From: Actinomycetota bacterium
Lineage (GTDB): Bacteria; Actinomycetota; Humimicrobiia; Humimicrobiales; Humimicrobiaceae
Reading direction: 5' to 3'
Assembly: GCA_018897225.1 (NCBI GenBank)
Contig: JAHILC010000252.1
Span: forward strand, 1 to 11,038
Length of the DNA: 11,038 nucleotides
This document shows positions 4,220 to 11,038 of this stretch, in pieces (within the stretch, counting starts at the first letter, position 1; every line of letters starts with the position of its first letter). The translations under genes were made by a program, and so were the position numbers. The notes under the pieces are model-generated. The model made no database searches. It was not told the DNA's origin and saw nothing but the letters and a program-made list of their open reading frames with translations.

Positions 4220-6513
4220 TTTTCTCTTCCCTCCAGCATTTCATTAAGCTCTTCTCTGGAAATAAGAACTTCTCTTGGCTTACTGCCGTCATACCTTCCA
4301 ATCAAGCCCTTCTCTTCAAGTTGATCTACTATCCTTGCAGCTCTGGAATAACCAAGCCTCAATTTCCTTTGAAGCAAAGATGCTGAAGCATGTCCAAATT
4401 CTACAACAATCCTTAGAGCATCGTAAAACAAATCATCATCTTCAACAGACTTTTCTTCTTTTTTTGTTATTCTCCCTGTAATTTCGGGGTTAAATTCAGC
4501 CTTTCCCTGATTTTTTATATAATTTGTAACAAGGCTGATCTCTTTTGTTGTTACAAAAGCGCCCTGTAGCCTCACGGGCCTGTTTGCACTTGGCGAAAGA
4601 TAAAGCATGTCTCCCCTGCCAATTAATTTTTCAGCGCCACCATGTTCAAGTATTACCCTGGAATCAGTATAATCAGTAACCCTGAATGCAACTCTAGCAG
4701 GGATATTTGTTTTAATAAGTCCAGTTAAAATTTTTACAACAGGTTTCTGAGTCGAAATAATAAGATGAATTCCAACTGCTCTCGCCATCTGCGCAACCCT
4801 GCATATACTGTCCTCGACTTCTGAAGCAGCTACCATCATCAAATCAGCAAGCTCATCAATAATCACAAGTATTGTGGGCATCGGTTTTAGTTCAGATTCT
4901 TTTCCGGCATCCCTTGAAACCATAAAATTATATTCTGTTATTGACTTGCAGTTGTAATCCAGAAGAGTCTGGAATCTTGTTTTCATTTCGTCCAGAACCC
5001 ATGAAAGCAAATTTGCAGCTTTTTTGGGATCTACGATTACCGGAGCAAGTAAGTGTGGTATGCCATTATACAAGCTAAGCTCGACCATCTTGGGGTCAAT
5101 CATTATAAACTTAACCTCGCTGGGTTTTACCTTCATAAGCAGCGATACGATAATTGAGTTAAGACATGTGCTCTTACCTGAATTTGTAGCTCCAGCTATC
5201 AATATATGAGGCATGTTGCTTATAGACATGTTAACTACTTCACCTGAAAAGTTTTTACCAAGCGGAACTGCCAGTGGATCGCTCATCAGGGTTTTATCAT
5301 CGGGGGAAAAAATATCCCCAAGAGTAACCATACTTCTAATTTTATTTGGAACTTCAATTCCAATTGCAGACCTTCCTGGGATTGGAGTTAAAAACCTTAA
5401 GTCGGGAGAGCCAAGAGCCACACAAAAATCATCTTCAAGACTCAGCAATTTTTGGACTCTTACACCCTGGGAAAGTGCAAGCTCGTATAAAGTTATTGAT
5501 GGGCCTCTTGTAACTGATGTAACCTTTGCAGGTAAATTGAAATAATAAAACAATTGATTTAAAGTGTTAACATTTTCGCTTACGCTTTGCTTATATAATT
5601 TTGGTGATAATGCATCCGATCTTTTTAAAATACTCAATGGCGGAAGCTTGTAATTCTGGTCCATGTCCTGGCTTTCTGTTAAAGGAATTCTTAACTGTTT
5701 AACCAGGTCTTTTTTTCCATCAATTTGTCTTCTTTCGTAAGTACCGTAGCCAGGCTGGCTAACTTTTTCAGCATCAAAAACTTTTTTGTCTTGTGGTTTT
5801 CTATCATCATAGCTTATTATTTCAGGAAGCTCCCCGTCTGTCATTTTACCTGCCGCAGCAATTTCAGGCTTTTTACTATCAGTAATATTTGTTTCAACAT
5901 TCATACCAGTTTCATAATTTATAGGCTTTTTCTTAGAAACCAGCGCTGCAATTCTTTTAGTGATGTCTATCAGAGATATTTTAGTTACAATAAGAATCCC
6001 GATAATAAAAATAACAGCAAGAATAGTAACAGCGCCTGCTTTACTTACAAGCTTAAAAAGTCCATAAAAAATGCCGGCGCCAATTATTCCACCTCTTGAC
6101 CTAACAAGCACGCTATCAAAAATATTGATGTAGTTAAAATTATGGCTTAAAAGTCCAGCAGAGCAAACATAGACCAGAAAGAATCCCCATCCAAACCTTG
6201 AAGGAAGAAATTTGATTCTTTTCAAGAAGAAGCTTATACCCCATATAAATAGGAGGATAGCTATGATATATTTTGTTATTCCAAAAAGATAGGAAAGATA
6301 ATCATTGGCATAGTTTGTAATTATACCTGTTCTTCCAAAACTAAAAAAACTTAAAAAGAACAGTACAGATATCATGACAATAACTATTCCGTATACTTCT
6401 ACTCTTCTGTTTACGTATTGCTTTCTTTGCCTGGTATTAAATTTCCTTATAACACCATTATTTTTAATGTCATAAGATCTTCTTCTTTTATTTTTATTGT
6501 TTTTTCCAAGCAT
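4216..6513 (-). CDS. ftsK: DNA translocase FtsK/SpoIIIE
   Basis: FtsK is a septum-anchored, ATP-driven hexameric motor that pumps chromosomal DNA through the closing division site. The 765-residue protein has a basic N-terminus, hydrophobic membrane segments near 38-59, 75-97, 107-124 and 141-181 (four or five passes), a charged linker from about 182 to 290, then the motor. Walker A is GATNSGKST (441-449), Walker B is ILVIIDELADLM (548-559), and GGAEKLIGRGDM (625-636) is a typical FtsK block. The winged-helix gamma domain, which reads DNA polarity signals, spans about 693-760. Size and layout match SpoIIIE-type proteins rather than the longer E. coli FtsK. The ATG is 22 nt after the rnj stop and has no recognisable Shine-Dalgarno, so translation may depend on upstream ribosomes. 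The stop overlaps the cinA start. Confidence 0.97.
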   Translation of the reverse strand: MLGKNNKNKRRRSYDIKNNGVIRKFNTRQRKQYVNRRVEVYGIVIVMISVLFFLSFFSFGRTGIITNYANDYLSYLFGITKYIIAILLFIWGISFFLKRIKFLPSRFGWGFFLVYVCSAGLLSHNFNYINIFDSVLVRSRGGIIGAGIFYGLFKLVSKAGAVTILAVIFIIGILIVTKISLIDITKRIAALVSKKKPINYETGMNVETNITDSKKPEIAAAGKMTDGELPEIISYDDRKPQDKKVFDAEKVSQPGYGTYERRQIDGKKDLVKQLRIPLTESQDMDQNYKLPPLSILKRSDALSPKLYKQSVSENVNTLNQLFYYFNLPAKVTSVTRGPSITLYELALSQGVRVQKLLSLEDDFCVALGSPDLRFLTPIPGRSAIGIEVPNKIRSMVTLGDIFSPDDKTLMSDPLAVPLGKNFSGEVVNMSISNMPHILIAGATNSGKSTCLNSIIVSLLMKVKPSEVKFIMIDPKMVELSLYNGIPHLLAPVIVDPKKAANLLSWVLDEMKTRFQTLLDYNCKSITEYNFMVSRDAGKESELKPMPTILVIIDELADLMMVAASEVEDSICRVAQMARAVGIHLIISTQKPVVKILTGLIKTNIPARVAFRVTDYTDSRVILEHGGAEKLIGRGDMLYLSPSANRPVRLQGAFVTTKEISLVTNYIKNQGKAEFNPEITGRITKKEEKSVEDDDLFYDALRIVVEFGHASASLLQRKLRLGYSRAARIVDQLEEKGLIGRYDGSKPREVLISREELNEMLEGREN

Positions 6514-6535
6514 ATAAATAATTTAAAATGACAAT

Positions 6536-8218
6536 TTAATTGGCGTTAAAATTTATTATTTTAGTAATAATTATAGGCTTTACCCTGATTTTTTTTAAAA
6601 TAAATTTTTCAATATTATCACTTACATTAGTTTCTATAAGGCTGCTATTTGTTAAGTTATTTTTAAAGCATCTAAGTATTAAATCCTTTACAAGTTGCTT
6701 GGCTTCATTTATCATCTCTCCAAAACTATCTATATAAATAATTCCTTTCAAAATGAAATCAGGTTCTGCAATTATTTCTGACTTTTTTGAATTTATGGCT
6801 GCAGTTATAAAAATAATTCCATTCCTGGACAGAGCTTTCCTGTCTTTCAGCACAATATCTTCAGTATTTCCTGAGCCAAAACCATCAATATATATATTTT
6901 GCAGTGTTAAATTATTTGAAATCCTGCATAAATTTTCATTTAATTTAAGCACATCGCCATTTTGTGCAATTATTACACTGCTAACTGGCATCCCAACTTC
7001 ACCTGCCAGTTTTGCGTTTTGTATCCTGTGCTTATACTCACCATGTATGGGAATAAAATACTTTGGTTTTACGAGATTTAACATCATTTTTATTTCTTCA
7101 CCCGCAGCATGTCCTGAAACATGGACTCCTGCAATAGATTCATAGAAAACATCAGCTCCTTGCTTTAGTAATAAGTTTATAGTATTTGATATTGCATTTT
7201 CATTTCCAGGTATTGGAGATGCAGAAATTATAACCATATCTTCTCTCATGATCTGTACTCGCGTGTGTTCATTCAGTGACATTTTCCTGAGTGCAGACAG
7301 GGGTTCTCCCTGGCTGCCTGTTGATAGTAATACAATTTTTTTTAAGGGAAATTCATCTATTTTTGTAATTGGTATTATTGTATCTTCAGGAATCTTTAAA
7401 TATCCAAGCTCGGAAGCAATTTTAAAAGTTTTCAGCATCGTTTTTCCTGCAATGGCAACTTTCTTGTCAAGCTGCTTGGCGACATCAAGGACCTGCTGAA
7501 TTCTGTGAATATGAGAAGAAAATGTTGCAACTATTATTCTTTTGCCGGCCTGTGTAAATTTTTCATGCAAGGTCTTTCCTACATCTCTTTCGGGTAAGGT
7601 ATATCCCTTTTCCTCAGCGCTTGTGCTGTCACAAAAAAGCGCGAGCACTCCTTCTTTTCCAGCTTCGGCTATTTTTGCAAATTCAGTTAATTTTCCATCA
7701 ATAGGATATTGGTCAAATTTAAAATCACCCGTATGAACAATCGTCCCTACATCAGTCTTTATTATCATTCCAACACCATCGGGTATGCTATGGTTTACCC
7801 TGAAAAATTTTAGATTGAATGGACCAATGCGAAGATTTTCGTCTGTATTGATTTCATTGTAAATGAATTGCTCACTAGCCTGATTATCATTGAGCTTTGA
7901 CTTAATCAGGCCAAGCGTTAGTTTAGTTGCATATATTGGCGCAGTGCAATCTTTAATATCCCTGAATAAATAAGGCAATGCTCCGATATGATCTTCATGG
8001 CCATGAGAAAAAATCAGCGCTTTTATTCTTGATGAATTTTTCTTAAGGTATGAGAAATCCGGGATCAGATAATCTATGCCAGGCATATAGTCGTCTGGGA
8101 ACATAATTCCACAATCTATGACTATAATATAGTTGTCCTTTTCAAGGACCATTATGTTTTTTCCAACTTCATTTAGCCCGCCAAGTAAAATAACCTTTAA
8201 ACTGCTTTTTTTTGCCAT
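6536..8218 (-). CDS. rnj: Ribonuclease J
   Basis: RNase J is a metallo-beta-lactamase/beta-CASP nuclease with 5'-to-3' exonuclease and endonuclease activity, central to mRNA decay and rRNA maturation in bacteria of Gram-positive type. At 560 residues it is family-typical. Zinc ligands are visible: HGHEDH (72-77), H143 in NHSIPD, and D165 in HTGDFKFD; H392 lies in IPIHGE. The beta-CASP domain includes ATFSSHIHRIQQ (231-242) and HVSGHA (366-371), and a small C-terminal domain follows from about 450. Only one RNase J is present here, so J1 versus J2 type cannot be told. The ATG follows dapA by 25 nt with only a weak Shine-Dalgarno (GTGGA). The dapA-rnj-ftsK order recurs in Firmicutes and Actinomycetota. 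Confidence 0.97.
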   Translation of the reverse strand: MAKKSSLKVILLGGLNEVGKNIMVLEKDNYIIVIDCGIMFPDDYMPGIDYLIPDFSYLKKNSSRIKALIFSHGHEDHIGALPYLFRDIKDCTAPIYATKLTLGLIKSKLNDNQASEQFIYNEINTDENLRIGPFNLKFFRVNHSIPDGVGMIIKTDVGTIVHTGDFKFDQYPIDGKLTEFAKIAEAGKEGVLALFCDSTSAEEKGYTLPERDVGKTLHEKFTQAGKRIIVATFSSHIHRIQQVLDVAKQLDKKVAIAGKTMLKTFKIASELGYLKIPEDTIIPITKIDEFPLKKIVLLSTGSQGEPLSALRKMSLNEHTRVQIMREDMVIISASPIPGNENAISNTINLLLKQGADVFYESIAGVHVSGHAAGEEIKMMLNLVKPKYFIPIHGEYKHRIQNAKLAGEVGMPVSSVIIAQNGDVLKLNENLCRISNNLTLQNIYIDGFGSGNTEDIVLKDRKALSRNGIIFITAAINSKKSEIIAEPDFILKGIIYIDSFGEMINEAKQLVKDLILRCFKNNLTNSSLIETNVSDNIEKFILKKIRVKPIIITKIINFNAN

Positions 8219-8243
8219 ATTTTAGTCCACTAATTTATTTTCT

Positions 8244-9125
8244 TTATTTTATTATATTATATTTTGACAGTATCTTCTTAAAAGCCGCAAGCTCTTCTTC
8301 ACCCATGGCGCAAAGCGGTAACCTGGTTGGGCCCGCATATACACCAGAGAGATTAAGCGCTTCTTTGATAGGTATCGGACTTGTAGTAATGAATATCCCA
8401 TAAAAAATATCAAGTAAATAGTTGTGCAGTCTTGCAGCTTCTGCAACATTACCATTTTTAAAACTTGAAATCATCCTTTTAATTTCATTACCCACAATAT
8501 GGGATGCTACGCTTATTACACCATAAGCGCCAAGCGAAAGCATCGGCAGCGTATCTCCATCATTTCCGCTGTAAACCATAAAGTCCTCTCTGGTTCCCCT
8601 TATTATTTCTGCTATCTGCTTAAAATCACTGCTTGCTTCTTTTATACCTGTAATATTTTCTACATTTGATAGCTCAATACATGTTTTTGCGCTGATATTG
8701 CAAGAGGTCCTGGAAGGCACATTATATATAATTACCGGGATCTTTACTGAACCAGCTATTTTTTCAAAATGCTTACATAGCCCTGATTGATTTGGTTTAT
8801 TATAATATGGGGTCACCAGCAGCAAACCGTCAACACCAATTTTTTCTGCCTCTTTTGAAAGTTCTACAGAATGTTTTGTATCATAGGTTCCTGTCCCTGC
8901 TATTATTTTGGTCTTATTTTTAAAATTCTTAACTGCAAGTTTAAACAACTTTATTTTTTCTTCATCATCAAGTGTCGGTGATTCACCCGTAGTTCCTGAA
9001 ATTAAAATTCCATCACTTCCATTTTTTACCAGATGCTCCATCATCTTTAAGGCTGCATCCTGATCAAGATTATAATTTTTATCAAATGGTGTAACCATAG
9101 CGGTAATAAGCTCACCAAATATCAA
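8244..9125 (-). CDS. dapA: 4-hydroxy-tetrahydrodipicolinate synthase
   Basis: DapA condenses pyruvate with aspartate semialdehyde, the first committed step toward diaminopimelate (peptidoglycan) and lysine, in the cytosol. At 293 residues it is full length. The Schiff-base lysine is K162 in GIKEAS; the triad and substrate-binding residues T45/T46 (GTTGESPT 44-51), Y108, Y134 and R139 (YNVPSRT 134-140) all sit one above their E. coli numbers. SGND at 186-189 matches the motif following the active site. Related aldolases (N-acetylneuraminate lyase, KDG aldolase) are less likely given these residues and the neighbouring dapB. No ATG lies before residue 10; the start is TTG, backed by a strong Shine-Dalgarno. 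It follows dapB by 59 nt, too short a gap for a lysine riboswitch. Confidence 0.97.
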   Translation of the reverse strand: MIFGELITAMVTPFDKNYNLDQDAALKMMEHLVKNGSDGILISGTTGESPTLDDEEKIKLFKLAVKNFKNKTKIIAGTGTYDTKHSVELSKEAEKIGVDGLLLVTPYYNKPNQSGLCKHFEKIAGSVKIPVIIYNVPSRTSCNISAKTCIELSNVENITGIKEASSDFKQIAEIIRGTREDFMVYSGNDGDTLPMLSLGAYGVISVASHIVGNEIKRMISSFKNGNVAEAARLHNYLLDIFYGIFITTSPIPIKEALNLSGVYAGPTRLPLCAMGEEELAAFKKILSKYNIIK

Positions 9126-9130
9126 TTTGC

Positions 9131-9137
9131 ACCTCCT
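9131..9137 (-). promoter_or_regulatory. Shine-Dalgarno deciding the dapA TTG start
   Basis: AGGAGGT on the minus strand lies five bases before the TTG at 9123-9125. This near-perfect complement to the 16S 3' tail, with good spacing and no in-frame ATG nearby, supports TTG as the true dapA start. Confidence 0.85.
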
Positions 9138-9184
9138 AATTTTTAAAAACCAGGTTAATAATTTGTAAAAATAATTAATAAAAA

Positions 9185-9949
9185 TTATAAATCTAAAATC
9201 TTATCTAATCCATAACTATAATTCGGCATTTTATTTATTTTTCTGACTGCCAGAAGTAGGCCAGGATAAAAAGATGACCTGTCAATGCTGTCATGCTTTA
9301 TTGATAGTGTCTGGCCGCAAGTTCCAAATATTACATTTTGATGTGCCAAAAAACCTGGCAACCTGACACTGTGTATATGAATACCATCAGAAAAAGCTCC
9401 CCTGCTGCCACCCACTGTTTCTGTTTCACCATCTTTTAATCTGACTGAGTTAAATTCTTTGGTTTGTGAAATTTGCTGTGCCGTAAATATAGAAGTTCCC
9501 GAAGGTGCATCTTTTTTCTTGTCATGATGAAGCTCAATAATCTCGCAGCCATCAAAATATTTTGCAATCATTTGTGATATTTTAATCATTAATACAGCGC
9601 CTATTGAAAAATTCGGAACAATAAAAACCTTGCTTCTAGATTTATTTGCTCTTTCCTCTATTTTTACAAGTTCATCTTTTTTAAAACCTGTCGTGCCAAC
9701 AATAATGTCGATTCCTTCATTCAAAGCCCAGGTAATTGTTTCTGAGGCTGCTTCGACATTAGTAAAATCAATGATAAGGTCGGGATTTAAATTTCTTACA
9801 TCCTCATATCTGTTAAAAATTTTTATATCATTTTCAACATTTAATTTATCAAAACCGCAAATAACTTCCATGTCTTTTTCTTTAAGCAATTCTTTTACCA
9901 TAGAGGTTCCCATTTTTCCACAAATACCAAACATGGCTATTTTCTTCAT
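9185..9949 (-). CDS. dapB: 4-hydroxy-tetrahydrodipicolinate reductase
   Basis: DapB reduces the DapA product with NAD(P)H to tetrahydrodipicolinate, the second step of the diaminopimelate branch. The 254-residue protein shows the N-terminal dinucleotide fold GICGKMG (8-14), DFTNVEA (61-67) and GTTGF (85-89), then the substrate site HHDKKKDAPSGT (141-152), in which H141/H142 and K145 match the E. coli catalytic histidine pair and lysine. VRLPGFLAHQNVIFG (195-209) is a C-terminal family signature. The ATG sits in a 4-nt ATGA overlap with the stop of the M16 peptidase gene and has GGGAGG (9955-9960) five bases upstream. Together with dapA it makes a diaminopimelate pair; other pathway genes are not in view. 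Confidence 0.97.
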   Translation of the reverse strand: MKKIAMFGICGKMGTSMVKELLKEKDMEVICGFDKLNVENDIKIFNRYEDVRNLNPDLIIDFTNVEAASETITWALNEGIDIIVGTTGFKKDELVKIEERANKSRSKVFIVPNFSIGAVLMIKISQMIAKYFDGCEIIELHHDKKKDAPSGTSIFTAQQISQTKEFNSVRLKDGETETVGGSRGAFSDGIHIHSVRLPGFLAHQNVIFGTCGQTLSIKHDSIDRSSFYPGLLLAVRKINKMPNYSYGLDKILDL

Positions 9950-11038
9950 CTTGGCCTCCCATTAGATGTTTTTCCTACAATTACTAGGTTCATTTTATCA
10001 GTTTGGAAATATTTGTGCACGATATCGTTAATATCATCAAGTTTTACCTTGTCAATTTTTTTCAATATTTCATCAATTGAGGATACTTTTCCATCTATAA
10101 GCAACGCTTTACCCAACCGGAACATTCTTGAGCTTATATCTTCTACGCCAAGGACAATGTTTCCTTTGGTATTCTCTTTGGCTATTTCCAGTTCCTCCTT
10201 TTTAATTCGGTTGGATTTTATATCATAAATTTCATTTTTTATAAGGTCAAGAACCTTGTATACATTGTTAGGCGAAGTAGCTGCATAAATGGCTATTACA
10301 CCAGTATCAATATAGTGAGTGCCGCTAGCAAAAATTGTGTAAGACAACCCTTTTTCTTCCCTTATTTTCTGAAATAGCCTGCTACTCATGCTGCCTCCAA
10401 GTATATTAAGAAATAAGGATAAGCCAAACCTGTCATTGCTGCGCCTGTTGCATCCGAGTCCTCCGTAACATATATGGGTTGCTTCTGTATTGCCTTTGTA
10501 TGTTTTCTTCATATTGATTGTCCGGGGCAGCTGGGTGGTAGCAGGTTCTTTTGGAAAAAATTTTTTTTCTTTAAGTTTCGAAATATTCTGCTTCACTTTT
10601 ACAACGAGGTCTTTATGTTTTATATTTCCTGCCGCAGAAAGGACAACCCCTCCCAGATTGAAATTATCGGCAAAAAAACTGCTTATTTGATTTGAACTCA
10701 AACTACTAAGAGATTTTCTTGTACCTAATATTGGCAGGCTTAGAGGATGCCCGGAGAAAATTGTGTCATAGAAGTAATTAAAAATATTATCAGAAGGATT
10801 GTCCTTCACCATTTTTATTTCTTCAAGAATGACTTTCTTTTCAAGCTTAATATTTTCAATCAGAAATGAAGGATTTGTTATTACATCAAATAAAAGTTCC
10901 AGGCATCGTCCAAAATGTGTATCTATAAAGTCCGCATAAAAACAACTGTTTTCCTTGTCTGTAAAAGCATTGAATTCAGCGCCAAGCGAATCAAAGGCAA
11001 TAGCAATATCTCTATAGGTTCTCTTTTTAGTTCCTTTA
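9946..11038 (-). CDS. M16 family zinc metallopeptidase (partial; 5' end beyond right edge)
   Basis: This is an M16 (pitrilysin, mitochondrial-processing-peptidase-like) protein of the YmxG/PqqL-like group often found beside dapB. The frame is open to the right edge, giving 363 visible residues; an internal ATG at 10810-10812 is not the start. Upstream of it the translation reads GTKKRTYRDIA, then LGAEFNAFTDKE and EKKVILEEIKM; the last carries the downstream glutamate that completes the zinc site. The inverted HxxEH motif normally lies just before GTKKR and so falls outside the window, making catalytic status unverified. The second half has GGSMSSRLFQKIREEKGLSYT, the conserved R/Y substrate-binding block. 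About 50-60 N-terminal residues are missing. Cellular substrate is not known for most members. Confidence 0.93.
   Translation of the reverse strand, partial: KGTKKRTYRDIAIAFDSLGAEFNAFTDKENSCFYADFIDTHFGRCLELLFDVITNPSFLIENIKLEKKVILEEIKMVKDNPSDNIFNYFYDTIFSGHPLSLPILGTRKSLSSLSSNQISSFFADNFNLGGVVLSAAGNIKHKDLVVKVKQNISKLKEKKFFPKEPATTQLPRTINMKKTYKGNTEATHICYGGLGCNRRSNDRFGLSLFLNILGGSMSSRLFQKIREEKGLSYTIFASGTHYIDTGVIAIYAATSPNNVYKVLDLIKNEIYDIKSNRIKKEELEIAKENTKGNIVLGVEDISSRMFRLGKALLIDGKVSSIDEILKKIDKVKLDDINDIVHKYFQTDKMNLVIVGKTSNGRPR

Noticed and set aside
5725..6099. Plus-strand open frame of 124 codons, hydrophobic in places
   Set aside because: It is antisense to the ftsK linker and membrane region; its composition mirrors the real gene.
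8252..8455. Second minus-strand frame of 67 codons near the dapA end
   Set aside because: It overlaps dapA in another frame, and DapA is full length with all catalytic residues.
9126..9184. Lysine riboswitch or attenuator before dapA
   Set aside because: The 59-nt gap is far too short for a lysine riboswitch and holds no clear hairpin.
10810..10812. ATG as the start of the M16 gene
   Set aside because: The frame continues upstream to the window edge with conserved M16 motifs, so this methionine is internal.

Overview
The window is an AT-rich bacterial chromosome segment. All of its recognisable genes lie on the minus strand, so transcription runs from right to left. In that direction it reads: an M16 zinc peptidase (5' end outside the window), dapB, dapA, rnj (ribonuclease J), ftsK/spoIIIE, cinA, thpR (RNA 2',3'-cyclic phosphodiesterase), recA, then a roughly 350-base rRNA leader and the first ~756 nt of a 16S rRNA gene that runs off the left edge. 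No mobile element, CRISPR array, tRNA or broken gene was seen. TGA serves as a stop codon (ftsK, M16 gene), so the ordinary bacterial code applies.

Organism: RNase J, an M16 peptidase next to dapB-dapA, an FtsK/SpoIIIE translocase and the cinA-thpR-recA order suggest a Gram-positive or Terrabacteria-type lineage (low-GC Firmicutes, or AT-rich uncultivated Actinomycetota or Atribacterota-like groups). The 16S sequence matches the usual universal primer and probe sites but has unusual variable regions. I could not assign a phylum by reading alone.

Right part (8244-11038): protein processing and lysine/diaminopimelate synthesis. The M16 gene and dapB overlap by ATGA, and dapA follows after 59 nt with a TTG start and a near-perfect Shine-Dalgarno. 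Middle part (2317-8218): RNase J, FtsK, CinA and ThpR, tightly spaced (25 and 22 nt gaps, then 4-nt and up to 20-nt overlaps), as expected of one long operon for RNA turnover, chromosome segregation, nucleotide salvage and RNA-end repair. RecA follows after a 75-nt AT-rich gap that may hold its own promoter.

Left part (1-1101): an rRNA operon start. Reading on the minus strand, there are two good sigma-A-like promoters in tandem (16- and 17-nt spacers), a GC-rich discriminator after the second, a boxA antitermination sequence, an exact 11-bp direct repeat, a 9-bp hairpin, and the 16S 5' end.

I found no undescribed system. The better leads are a GC-rich palindromic islet that appears to add residues to CinA, a glycine-to-glutamate change in RecA DNA-binding loop L1, the repeat architecture of the rRNA leader, and the placement of an rRNA operon directly behind recA.
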